A stretch of DNA of 64,000 nt from Rhodospirillales bacterium BBD 1991-14 (GTDB taxonomy: Bacteria; Pseudomonadota; Alphaproteobacteria; Kiloniellales; Kiloniellaceae). Made by a program: the position numbers and the translations under genes. Below are positions 29,542 to 37,605 of this stretch, piece by piece (positions within the stretch are counted from its first letter, which is position 1; every line of letters starts with the position of its first letter). The stretch lies in NCBI GenBank assembly GCA_001657395.1, contig LYSY01000001.1:496001-560000 (forward strand), in the 5' to 3' direction. Below the pieces are notes generated by a model. The model was given only the letters and a program-made list of their open reading frames with translations. It was not told the origin of the DNA and ran no database searches.

Positions 29542-31182
29542 ATGGCCGACTCCGGCGTGCAGCCAGGGGCCTTCGAGCTGGGGTTGGACCGCAATGCGGC
29601 GAACACGGCGCCGCTGACGCCGGTAAGCTTTCTGCGGCGGGCCGCCGCCGTCTATCCGGACAAGACAGCGGTCGTCTATGGCGGCCAGCGCCTCACTTAC
29701 AGGGAGTTCTACCGCCGCGCCTGCCGCTTGGCCTCGGCCTTGCGCGGGCGCGGGCTGGGGCGCGGCGACTGCATTGCGGTCATGGCCGCGAACACGCCGC
29801 CGATGCTGGAGGCCCACTACGCCGTGCCGATGATGGGGGGCGTGCTGAACTCCCTCAATGTGCGCCTGGATGCGCGGGCCATCGCCTTCATCCTGGAGCA
29901 CGGCGAGGCGAAAGTCTTGATCACCGACCGGGAGTTCTCGCCGGTGATCAAGGAGGCCCTGGCGCTCAGCAGCCGCAGTCCCGTGGTCATCGATATCGAC
30001 GATCCCCTGGCCGAAGGCGGCGAGCTGCTCGGCAGCCTGGACTATGAGGCCCTGCTGGCCGAGGGCAGCCCCGAAGATGTCTTCAGCGAGCCGGAAGACG
30101 AATGGCAGTCGCTGTCGCTGCTCTACACTTCGGGTACGACCGGCAATCCCAAGGGCGTGGTCTACCATCACCGCGGCGCCTACCTGAACGCCCTGGGGAA
30201 CATGATCACCTTCGGGCTGGGCCGGGACTCGGTCTATCTCTGGACCCTGCCGATGTTCCACTGTGACGGCTGGACCTTCACCTGGGCGGTGACCGCGGCC
30301 TGCGGAACCCATGTCTGCCTGCGCCGCGTCGATCCAGCCGTGATCTTTCCGCTGATCCGTGACGAGGGCGTGACCCATATGTGCGGCGCCCCCATCGTCC
30401 TCACCCTGCTGGCCCATGCACCGGACAGCGTGAAACTGCGCTTCGATCATGTCGTGGACTGTGCGACCGGCGGCGCGGCGCCCCCCAGCGCCGTCATCGA
30501 GGCCATGGAGGCCCTGGGGTTCCGCATCATCCACCTTTACGGCCTGACCGAGAGCTACGGCCCCGCCACGGTCTGTGCCTGGCAGGACGACTGGGCCGCG
30601 CTGGATCTGCAGGCGCGCTCAGCGAAGATGGCCCGGCAGGGCGTGAACTACCTGACCCTGGAAGGGGCCGTGGTGATGAACCCCGATACCATGACGCCGG
30701 TCCCGCGGGACGGCGAGACCATGGGCGAGATCATGCTGCGCGGCAACACGGTGATGAAAGGGTATCTCAAGAACCCGAGCGCCACCGCCGCCGCCTTCGA
30801 GGGCGACTGGTTTCATACCGGCGACCTCGCCGTCGCCCATCCCGACGGCTACATCGAGGTCAAGGACCGCTCCAAGGACATCATCATCTCCGGCGGCGAA
30901 AACATCTCCAGCCTGGAGGTGGAGGAGGCGCTCTATCGCCACCCGAAGGTGATGGAGGCCGCCGTCGTCGCGCGGCCCGACGAGAAGTGGGGTGAGCATC
31001 CTTGCGCCTTTGTGACCCTGAAAGAAGGGGTGGAGGCGGACAGCGAGGAGATCGTCACCTTCTGCCGGGAAATGCTGGCCGGCTTCAAGGTGCCCCGGAC
31101 GGTGGTCTTCGGGCCGCTGCCCAAAACCTCCACCGGCAAGATCCAAAAGTATGTCCTGCGCGAACGGGCCGTGACGCTGTGA
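29542..31182 (+). CDS. Acyl-CoA synthetase, LvaE-like candidate
   Basis: A 546-aa ANL-superfamily ligase that activates a carboxylic acid with ATP and CoA. The phosphate-binding loop YTSGTTGNPKG (about 195-205), YGLTES (about 334), DRSKDIIISGGENIS and the C-terminal catalytic lysine in STGKIQK (about 530) are intact. It resembles medium-chain and methylmercaptopropionate-type ligases. ATG 29542 follows gggagag; the frame is open to 29467. It heads a five-gene operon, overlapping the SDR gene by 4 bases. By context it may activate levulinate or another 4-oxo/4-hydroxy acid; the substrate is an inference. Confidence 0.92.
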   Translation: MADSGVQPGAFELGLDRNAANTAPLTPVSFLRRAAAVYPDKTAVVYGGQRLTYREFYRRACRLASALRGRGLGRGDCIAVMAANTPPMLEAHYAVPMMGGVLNSLNVRLDARAIAFILEHGEAKVLITDREFSPVIKEALALSSRSPVVIDIDDPLAEGGELLGSLDYEALLAEGSPEDVFSEPEDEWQSLSLLYTSGTTGNPKGVVYHHRGAYLNALGNMITFGLGRDSVYLWTLPMFHCDGWTFTWAVTAACGTHVCLRRVDPAVIFPLIRDEGVTHMCGAPIVLTLLAHAPDSVKLRFDHVVDCATGGAAPPSAVIEAMEALGFRIIHLYGLTESYGPATVCAWQDDWAALDLQARSAKMARQGVNYLTLEGAVVMNPDTMTPVPRDGETMGEIMLRGNTVMKGYLKNPSATAAAFEGDWFHTGDLAVAHPDGYIEVKDRSKDIIISGGENISSLEVEEALYRHPKVMEAAVVARPDEKWGEHPCAFVTLKEGVEADSEEIVTFCREMLAGFKVPRTVVFGPLPKTSTGKIQKYVLRERAVTL

Positions 31183-31952
31183 GCGCGGCGGCGGGTCCCT
31201 TCAGTCTCGAGGGCAAGGCAGCCCTGGTCACCGGTGCGTCCAGCGGCCTCGGCCGCCATGCCGCTCTGCTGCTCTCGGCGGCCGGTGCCAAGGTCGGCCT
31301 CGCCGCCCGGCGCCTGGAGCCCTTGGTCGAACTGGAACGCCAGATCGAGGCCAAGGACGGCCGCGCCATTCCGCTGCGCCTGGACGTCACCGACCCGGCT
31401 TCGGTGGCCGACTGCGTCAGCACGGCGGAGACCGAACTCGGCCCCATCTCGATCCTGATCAACAACGCCGGTGTTGCGGACACCAAGCCCGCTTTCGAGG
31501 TGAGCGAGGAGGACTGGGACCGCGTCGTCGACACCAACCTCAAGGGCGCCTGGCTGGTCGCGCAGGAAGTGGCGCAGCACATGGCGAACCTGGGCCACGG
31601 CGGCAGCATTGTGAACATGGCCTCCGTCCTCGGCCTGGTCGCCGGTCAACAGGTTCCGGCCTACGTCGCCTCAAAGGGCGGTCTGATCGCCCTGACCAAG
31701 GCCTTGGCGGCGGAGTGGGCGCGCCACGACATCCGTGTAAACGCCCTGGCGCCCGGATACATCGAAACCGATATCAACCGCGGCTTCCTGGCCAGTGAGG
31801 CGGGCGAGCGTCTGCGCAGGCGCATCCCCCTGCGCCGCTTCGGGCGGCCCGAAGACCTCGACGGTGCGCTCCTGCTTCTGGCATCGGACAGCGCGCGCTA
31901 CATCTCCGGCACGGTGATTGTCGTCGATGGCGCCCAATCAGTAACGCTCTAG
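31179..31952 (+). CDS. SDR-family oxidoreductase, LvaD-like candidate
   Basis: A 257-aa short-chain dehydrogenase. GTG 31179 overlaps the ligase stop (GTGA). The NAD(P) motif TGASSGLG, NNAG, the catalytic Ser of NMASVLG and YVASKGG (Tyr/Lys) are present, as is the family C-terminus GTVIVVDGAQSV. In the Pseudomonas levulinate pathway an SDR (LvaD) reduces levulinyl-CoA to 4-hydroxyvaleryl-CoA; position and partners here suggest a matching role. A generic 3-hydroxyacyl dehydrogenase remains possible. Confidence 0.9.
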   Translation: MSAAAGPFSLEGKAALVTGASSGLGRHAALLLSAAGAKVGLAARRLEPLVELERQIEAKDGRAIPLRLDVTDPASVADCVSTAETELGPISILINNAGVADTKPAFEVSEEDWDRVVDTNLKGAWLVAQEVAQHMANLGHGGSIVNMASVLGLVAGQQVPAYVASKGGLIALTKALAAEWARHDIRVNALAPGYIETDINRGFLASEAGERLRRRIPLRRFGRPEDLDGALLLLASDSARYISGTVIVVDGAQSVTL

Positions 31953-31973
31953 GCCGTCATAAAAGGACCAAGT

Positions 31974-33173
31974 ATGGACTTCTCGCTTTCCCCTGACGTG
32001 GAGGCTCTCCGGCAGCGCATACGCGCCTTCGTCGAGGCCGAGATCATGCCATTGGAAGCCGACCCGGCGAGTTTCGACGACCACGAGAACATCAGGCTCC
32101 CGGTCCTGGAGCCGCTGCGCGCGAAGGCCAGGGATGCCGGCCTCTGGGCGTTGCAGATGCCGAAGGAAAGGGGCGGGCAGGGGTTGCCGGTGGCGGCCAT
32201 GGCCGCCTGCTATGAGGAGATGGGCCGCTCGATTTTCGGGCCCGTCGTCTTCAACTCGGCGGCGCCGGACGACGGCAACATGATCGTCCTGGAAAAGGTG
32301 GCGACGGAGGCCCAGAAGGCGCGCTGGCTGCAGCCGATTGTCGACGGCAAGGTGCGCTCGGCCTTCGCCATGACGGAGCCCGCGCCCGGCGCCGGGTCGG
32401 ACCCGGGCCTGATGCTGAGCCGGGCCGAACGGCAGGGCAATGCCTGGATCCTGAACGGCCACAAGTGGTTCATCACCGGAGCGGGGGTTGCCGAGCACTT
32501 CATCATCGTCGCCCGCACCTCCGAGGACCAGCGCAAGGGCCTGACGGCCTTTCTTGTCCATCGCGATGCACCGGGGCTCACAATCGACCGCCGCATTCCA
32601 ATCATGGGGCCGGAGGAGCACGGCGGCCATTGCGAGGTGCTCCTGGAAAACCTTCAGGTCCCGGATGACGACCGCCTGATGGAGGTCGGCGACGGCTTGA
32701 AGGTGACGCAGATCCGCCTGGGCACCGCGCGGCTGACCCACTGCATGCGTTGGCTCGGCATGGCCAGGCGCGCGCTGGAGATCGCGGCGCCGCATGTCGC
32801 GGAGCGCCAGAGCTTCGGCCAGCCGCTGGCGGAGCATGAAGGGGTTCAGTGGCTGCTGGGCGAAGCGGCCATGGCGATCGAGGTCGGGCGTCTCCTGACC
32901 ATGCGTGCGGCGGTCAAACTGGACGGGGGCGACTTTGCCCGCAAAGAGATCTCGATGGCCAAGATCCAGGTGTCGGAGACGCTGCACAAGGCCATCGACA
33001 CGGCGATCCAGCTGCTGGGCGCCCGGGGATACTCCAAGGACACGCCGCTGGAGTGGATGTACCGCTACGCGCGCCAGGCGCGCCTGGTCGACGGTGCGTC
33101 CGAAGTGCACAAGATGGTGCTGGCGCGGAGCTTCCTGATGGACGGCACCGACTTCTGGAGTTGGGAGCGGTGA
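31974..33173 (+). CDS. Acyl-CoA dehydrogenase (ACAD10/11-like), LvaC-like candidate
   Basis: A 399-aa flavoprotein with the acyl-CoA dehydrogenase layout: an N-terminal helical domain, a beta domain with AMTEPAPGAGSDP and GHKWFITGAGVAEH, and a C-terminal domain with RQSFGQPLAEHEGVQWLL and YRYARQARLVDGASEVHKMV. The ACAD10/11-like subgroup is typically encoded beside an APH-fold kinase. In the lva pathway LvaC converts the 4-phospho-acyl-CoA to an enoyl-CoA and on to the 3-hydroxy isomer. Its stop overlaps the next gene (GTGA). Confidence 0.92.
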   Translation: MDFSLSPDVEALRQRIRAFVEAEIMPLEADPASFDDHENIRLPVLEPLRAKARDAGLWALQMPKERGGQGLPVAAMAACYEEMGRSIFGPVVFNSAAPDDGNMIVLEKVATEAQKARWLQPIVDGKVRSAFAMTEPAPGAGSDPGLMLSRAERQGNAWILNGHKWFITGAGVAEHFIIVARTSEDQRKGLTAFLVHRDAPGLTIDRRIPIMGPEEHGGHCEVLLENLQVPDDDRLMEVGDGLKVTQIRLGTARLTHCMRWLGMARRALEIAAPHVAERQSFGQPLAEHEGVQWLLGEAAMAIEVGRLLTMRAAVKLDGGDFARKEISMAKIQVSETLHKAIDTAIQLLGARGYSKDTPLEWMYRYARQARLVDGASEVHKMVLARSFLMDGTDFWSWER

Positions 33174-34222
33174 TCAGCCCCGCCGAAAGTGCCCTGGCGG
33201 TCCGCAAAGAGGCCTTGGAGGCCTTCCTTGCGACCGCGGTCGGTGCGGATGCCGTCGATCTGGACGACGTGGTGCCGCTGACCGGCGGTGCGATTCAGGA
33301 GAACTGGCTGCTGGATATCCGCGTGCATGGTGGACCGCAGCCGGGCCAGCGCCAACTGGTGCTGCGCACCGATGCCTCCTCCGGTGTAGCCGTCAGCCGC
33401 AGCCGGGCGGAGGAGTTCGCTCTGCTGCAGGCGGCCCGGGATGCCGGCGTCAAGGTGCCGGAGCCGCTCTGGCTCTGCGAGGACCCTGCTGTCCTGGGCA
33501 AGAGCTTCTACATCATGGCTTGTGCCGAAGGGACGGCGGCGCCGCACCGGCTGATGAAGGAACCCGGACTGGGCGGGGACCGGGAGCGGCTGGCGGCCGA
33601 TCTCGGACGCGAGCTTGCGAAGATTCACAGCATCGCGCCGCCGCGCAGCGACCTGGCTTTCCTTGGCGAGCCGGCCGCGCAGCCCGCCCTGGCGGCCGTT
33701 GTGCGCTACCGGGACTATCTGGACAGTCTGGGGGCGCTTTCGCTGCCGTTGGAATGGGGGCTGCGATGGTGCGAACGGCACGCGCCTTCCAGCACGGCCG
33801 CGGTGCTGGTTCATCAGGACTTCCGGACCGGCAACTATATGGTCGACGCAAAGGGCCTGACCGCGGTGCTGGATTGGGAGTTCTGCGACTGGGGCGACCG
33901 CCTCAGTGATATCGGCTGGTTCTGCGCGAAGTGCTGGCGCTATGCGCATCCGGAACTGGAGGCCGGGGGGATCGGCTCGCGGCGTGCCTTCTACAAAGGC
34001 TACGAAGAGGTCTGGGGACAGGCGATCGATCCCGAGGCGGTGGCTTACTGGGAGGTTATGGCCCACCTGCGCTGGGCGGTCATCGCTTTGCAGCAGGGCG
34101 AGCGGACGCTGTCAGGAGATCAGGCCTCGCTGGAACTGGCGCTGACGGGGCGCATCCATCCGCCCCGGCTGGAGCAGGAGGTTCTGGGCCGCACTGCGCC
34201 GGCGCAGTGGAGGGCGGTTTGA
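33170..34222 (+). CDS. APH-fold phosphotransferase, LvaA-like candidate
   Basis: A 350-aa kinase of the aminoglycoside/choline phosphotransferase fold, starting at GTG 33170 in a GTGA overlap. The nucleotide region (about 35-110, LTGGAIQENWLLD, VLRTD), Brenner's motif HQDFRTGN (about 215) and the metal motif LDWEFCDWGD are intact. Antibiotic resistance is unlikely: it lies between an acyl-CoA dehydrogenase and a DUF6285 gene. LvaA and ACAD10/11 kinase domains in that setting phosphorylate the 4-hydroxyl of acyl-CoAs. Its stop overlaps the ATG of the next gene by one base. Confidence 0.9.
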   Translation: MISPAESALAVRKEALEAFLATAVGADAVDLDDVVPLTGGAIQENWLLDIRVHGGPQPGQRQLVLRTDASSGVAVSRSRAEEFALLQAARDAGVKVPEPLWLCEDPAVLGKSFYIMACAEGTAAPHRLMKEPGLGGDRERLAADLGRELAKIHSIAPPRSDLAFLGEPAAQPALAAVVRYRDYLDSLGALSLPLEWGLRWCERHAPSSTAAVLVHQDFRTGNYMVDAKGLTAVLDWEFCDWGDRLSDIGWFCAKCWRYAHPELEAGGIGSRRAFYKGYEEVWGQAIDPEAVAYWEVMAHLRWAVIALQQGERTLSGDQASLELALTGRIHPPRLEQEVLGRTAPAQWRAV

Positions 34223-34572
34223 TGAACGGTGGTGAAGCCGATGGCGCGCGCCTGCTGAGCCTCGCACGCCGTGAGATCGAAGAACAGGTTCTGCCGCTGC
34301 TCTCAGGCGACGCCCGCTACAGTGCGCGTCTGGTCCTGAACGCTTTGACGCTCGCCGAGGCGGAGCTTCGGCATGATCATCGGGCAGAGGCGGAAACCGG
34401 CAGACGGCTTTCGGAACTCTCGACATTTGAGGCAAAGGCCGATGGATCGGAGCCCCAGGATATCGAGCGGCAGATCCAGTCGGAGATCCGTCAAGGGCTG
34501 AGAGACGGCGATGCCGCTCTTCACGAAGCGCTTCTTGCCATCACGGAAGGCCGTCTGAAGGCTCTGGGATGA
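34222..34572 (+). CDS. DUF6285 protein, LvaB-like candidate
   Basis: A 116-aa helical protein (LLSLARREIEEQVLPLLSGD, then YSARLVLNALTLAEAEL) matching the DUF6285 family found next to APH-fold kinase/acyl-CoA dehydrogenase pairs. Its size equals LvaB, the small partner required with LvaA for kinase activity in Pseudomonas. Its ATG overlaps the kinase stop (TGATG), which implies 1:1 coupled translation and fits a complex. It is the last gene of the operon. Confidence 0.85.
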   Translation: MNGGEADGARLLSLARREIEEQVLPLLSGDARYSARLVLNALTLAEAELRHDHRAEAETGRRLSELSTFEAKADGSEPQDIERQIQSEIRQGLRDGDAALHEALLAITEGRLKALG

Positions 34573-34648
34573 CCCCTGCGGTCCCGCGCCAAGGACCCGG
34601 AATACGATGGTGGCGGGGAACCGACGGTAGAAATGACTTCCTTGGCTA

Positions 34649-34987
34649 TTGAGCCATAAGGGGGAATTTGAGTTACCCCCAAGTTCCACAGGGCGCTCGA
34701 TTGACAGGGTCCGGGTCTGGTGCGAGCATCGCTCGCAACCACCAGATCTTGTGGACAAATCCGGGAATAACCCTGTGGATAAACCTGGCGCCGGGAACCG
34801 TGCTACCTTCATCAGCCCCTATCTTCGGCGGCCTATCCGGCCCCTGAAAACGGTGCTGAGCGACCGTGAACAGGAGGCGCTTGCGCCGGCGCACACCGCG
34901 CCTGCGAACGACTTCCTGACCGAGCGCGTTGTGGTCGAACCGGCGGGGTGGTCGGGCAAGTCCAAGCGGGCGTCGTTGCCGAAGTAG
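34649..34987 (+). CDS. Possible small hypothetical protein
   Basis: A frame of up to 112 aa with an uncertain start: TTG 34649 gives the longest form, GTG 34775 a shorter one. The C-terminal half (FISPYLRRPIRPLKTVLSDR and NDFLTERVVVEPAG) reads like real protein; the first 40 residues do not. The N-terminal part coincides with two DnaA-box-like sequences. Together with a nearly empty 34988-35123 it fills the 550-base gap after the lva-type operon. Confidence 0.35.
   Translation: MSHKGEFELPPSSTGRSIDRVRVWCEHRSQPPDLVDKSGNNPVDKPGAGNRATFISPYLRRPIRPLKTVLSDREQEALAPAHTAPANDFLTERVVVEPAGWSGKSKRASLPK
34750..34782 (-). promoter_or_regulatory. Pair of DnaA-box-like 9-mers
   Basis: tgtggacaa at 34750-34758 and tgtggataa at 34774-34782 are the complements of ttgtccaca and ttatccaca. 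The second is an exact consensus DnaA box. They have the same orientation and lie 24 bases apart. They may be chance, coding or a DnaA-binding regulatory site; no AT-rich unwinding region is next to them. Confidence 0.35.
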
Positions 34988-35123
34988 GCGTGGTGCAGGG
35001 CGCCTGCGGAGCACCCGGCTGGGCGGGCCAGGCCCACTCTCAGCCTCGCGCGGAAGTAATTTCACGCACAGACTGATATTTCGGAGTCCGTCGGAAACGC
35101 GGTGGTCCGGTGCGGATCGGCGA

Positions 35124-35504
35124 TCAGGTATCGGCCTGCGCGTCGTGGTCGACGATGTTACGCACGCAGATTGAGATCAGCCCGAGCGACTCTTCAGAGA
35201 AATCGAACTGAATCCCGAGTTCGCGCGGGGCCCGCCAAATTGTCTCGCAGATCACCGGCTCCGCTTCGGGGTGCTGAAGTTCGACGCGACCGTCGCTGCC
35301 GGTGCCGGTTGGCAGATCCTCTTCAAAGATCAGCCGGGCACCGCCGAGAGAAACGTCCGCGACGGTGCAGAGGTAGGCTTTGCCGTCCAGGCTGGCCGAG
35401 AGCGTAAGGACGCGGTCGGCACTGTAGCGCGGCCATTCGCGGTGCTCATGCACCCGGGTCGCGGAAACGACACTCCGTGAGCCTGCTGTTGCCGTTTGAG
35501 CCAA
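35124..35504 (-). CDS. PilZ-domain c-di-GMP-binding protein
   Basis: A 126-aa protein that is essentially one PilZ domain. The ligand motifs REWPR (R22-R26, RxxxR) and DVSLGG (D50-G55, DxSxxG) are both present, so c-di-GMP binding is expected. Cytoplasmic, with a disordered 18-residue N-terminus. PilZ proteins often regulate polysaccharide output and motility, and the exopolysaccharide locus starts about 1 kb away. It follows the PAS-domain gene on the same strand after 161 bases. Confidence 0.88.
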   Translation of the reverse strand: MAQTATAGSRSVVSATRVHEHREWPRYSADRVLTLSASLDGKAYLCTVADVSLGGARLIFEEDLPTGTGSDGRVELQHPEAEPVICETIWRAPRELGIQFDFSEESLGLISICVRNIVDHDAQADT

Positions 35505-35665
35505 GTCCGCTGCCTTCTCTCTGTTTCGATCCTGCCCGCGTCACGGGGAGAATCGCCGCTGATATAAGCGTGACGGTCGAATGTTAACAAATCGTTAGGA
35601 TATGGCGCCAGCCGGAAGGGGGCGCTTCTATGCCCATAAAGGCGCGGCGTTTTCGGTGTGCGGCT

Positions 35666-36118
35666 TCAGGCGGACGGCTCGATTCGAAGACTTGCACCAA
35701 GCAACATGTCCGTTTCCCGGCCGTCGCTCGACAGCGGAAGCACAAGGCGTTCGTAACGGATCTGGCGCCCGTCCTGCTTTACGTAGTCGCCCATCATGTG
35801 GGCCGGCGTCATGGTCGCGACCACGTGGTCGAGGATCGCGAAAACCGGCGCCGGATCGGGGCCCAGATCGATCTCATCCAGATACCGCCCGGTGACGTCG
35901 CAGCCGTACCATGCGACCACCTCCGTTCCCATGATGCGAACCCGGTAGCGTCTGGGATTGTTGACGACGTCGAAGAGACCCAGGTGCGGCAGGATCTGGG
36001 TCATCGCCATCGGATCGACCTGGCTGCGTGCAGGGGCCGGCTTTTCGCCACGGAGCGAAAGCCAGTAGTCGTAGAGCTCCCGTAAAGGCTCCGAGCGGAA
36101 GCGCTCTTCGATGTTCAC
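35666..36118 (-). CDS. PAS-like sensory domain protein
   Basis: A 150-aa protein from GTG 36118, where the conserved N-terminus (VNIEERFRSEPLRELYDYWL) begins; the frame extends to 36178. The pattern DYWLSLRG...PARSQVDPMAM...ILPHLGLFDVV, then YRVRIMGTEVVAWYG, is that of the single-domain PAS_5-type proteins common in Rhodospirillales, which usually occur beside PilZ genes. It has no output domain, so it probably signals through a partner. Ligand unknown. Confidence 0.82.
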   Translation of the reverse strand: MNIEERFRSEPLRELYDYWLSLRGEKPAPARSQVDPMAMTQILPHLGLFDVVNNPRRYRVRIMGTEVVAWYGCDVTGRYLDEIDLGPDPAPVFAILDHVVATMTPAHMMGDYVKQDGRQIRYERLVLPLSSDGRETDMLLGASLRIEPSA

Positions 36119-36582
36119 GTCCCTGCGTCTCCGGCCCGGATGCGAACGTCTTGTCCGCCGCGGGCACCTTGGATGCACACAATCATCCCGTCGCTTGCCT
36201 GCTGATTGATGACTATCTCATGTTTTTCGCGACACGGCCATGGGAGTGGCGCTTCGGTCGGTGGCCTGGGCGACATTTCTGTCCACCGGGGAAGCCCTAA
36301 TTGTGACCGATATTTGCTACATGCGCTGGCCGATGCGGCAGACTAAGAATGACCTGCCATTGGAACTGGAACTACAAGCGCCTGGGTAAACTGGGCCGCG
36401 ATTGGTGCGGTGGCGTGGTGCGGCTCTGGCGGCTGAGCCCTGGCGACCCAGGCGGCCACGAAGCAAGCGCGGCGTCCGTCGTCACACCGCAAATCGGCAA
36501 ATCGGGGGGAGGGGTGAAGCGTCCATGACGGCGGCCGCCGTCTTTTGTCCGATCTGTTGCACCATGGTGGAGTGGTCCGGCG
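36119..36582. other. Upstream region of the polysaccharide locus, no gene seen
   Basis: 464 bases between the divergent PAS gene and galE. Short open frames exist but lack ribosome sites and natural composition. An AT-richer patch (36200-36235 and 36300-36320) probably holds promoters for both directions. No confident hexamer pair was identified. Confidence 0.4.
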
Positions 36583-37605
36583 ATGGCATCCGAAAAGGCA
36601 ACACTGATTACCGGCGGGGCCGGTTACATCGGCAGTCATACCGTTCTTGCCTTGCTGCAGGCCGGCCGGCGGCTGGTGGTGCTCGACGATCTTTCCGCCG
36701 GCAACCGCACGGTGGTCCCGGAGGGCGTTCCCTTCGTCCAGGGAAACGCCGGCGACCAGGGACTGGTCGGCAGCGTGCTGGAAGACTTCGACGTCGATTC
36801 GGTGATCCATTTCGCCGGCAGCATCCTGGTCGAGCGTTCGGTGAGCGAGCCGCTTGCCTACTACGAGAACAACGTCGCGGTGAGCCGCAACCTCCTTGAG
36901 GCCTGCGTCGCCCACAAGGTCAATCGCTTCATTTTTTCATCGACCGCTGCCGTCTACGGCGCCGTTGAAGTCTCGCCGATCCCCGAGCATACGGAAACCC
37001 GGCCGATCAATCCCTACGGTTCCTCCAAGCTGGTGACCGAGTGGATGCTGCGCGACCTGGCAGCCGCGGCCGGCCTTCGTTTCGTTGCCTTGCGCTACTT
37101 CAATGTCGCAGGGGCCGATCCGCAGGGGCGCAGCGGACAACTGGGACCGGTCGCGACGCATCTCGTGAAGATCGCCAGCCAGGTGGTGGCAGGCACGCGG
37201 GACTCCATCGCCATCTTCGGCGACGACTACGACACGCCCGACGGCACCTGCGTGCGGGACTACATCCATGTTTCGGATCTGGCCTCGGCCCATATGGCGG
37301 CGCTGGATTATCTCGATGCGGGTGGCGAAAGCCAGATTCTCAACTGTGGTTATGGGCACGGCTATTCCGTGCGCGAGGTCCTTCAGGCCGTCGAGCGCTG
37401 TGCCGGCCGGCCGCTCAACCCGGGCAAGGCGCCGCGGCGCCCCGGCGACCCACCGATTCTCGTCGCCGATACCAGCGCGCTGCAGCAAACCCTGAGCTGG
37501 CGGCCGCGCTATGACGACATCGACAAGATCATCAGCTCCGCCATCGACTGGGAGCTCTCCATAAGTCGCGGCCCAACCGCCGGCGGGGTGCGCGCCCATG
37601 CCTGA
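36583..37605 (+). CDS. galE: UDP-glucose 4-epimerase
   Basis: A 340-aa extended SDR that interconverts UDP-glucose and UDP-galactose (ExoB role in rhizobia). The Rossmann motif GGAGYIGS (11-18), the catalytic Tyr/Lys in NPYGSSK (about 145-150), FSSTAAVYG and the terminal DYIHVSDLA and YGHGYSV motifs are all normal. It supplies UDP-galactose for the polysaccharide and opens the locus. Its stop lies 8 bases inside the next gene. Confidence 0.94.
   Translation: MASEKATLITGGAGYIGSHTVLALLQAGRRLVVLDDLSAGNRTVVPEGVPFVQGNAGDQGLVGSVLEDFDVDSVIHFAGSILVERSVSEPLAYYENNVAVSRNLLEACVAHKVNRFIFSSTAAVYGAVEVSPIPEHTETRPINPYGSSKLVTEWMLRDLAAAAGLRFVALRYFNVAGADPQGRSGQLGPVATHLVKIASQVVAGTRDSIAIFGDDYDTPDGTCVRDYIHVSDLASAHMAALDYLDAGGESQILNCGYGHGYSVREVLQAVERCAGRPLNPGKAPRRPGDPPILVADTSALQQTLSWRPRYDDIDKIISSAIDWELSISRGPTAGGVRAHA

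Noticed and set aside
33170-34222. Antibiotic (aminoglycoside) resistance gene
   Set aside because: The fold is shared, but the operon context (acyl-CoA dehydrogenase, DUF6285) points to acyl-CoA metabolism.
34673-35065. 130-codon minus-strand frame in the gap after the lva-type operon
   Set aside because: Arg/Pro-rich with no ribosome site; the plus-strand reading in the same place is more natural, though also weak.
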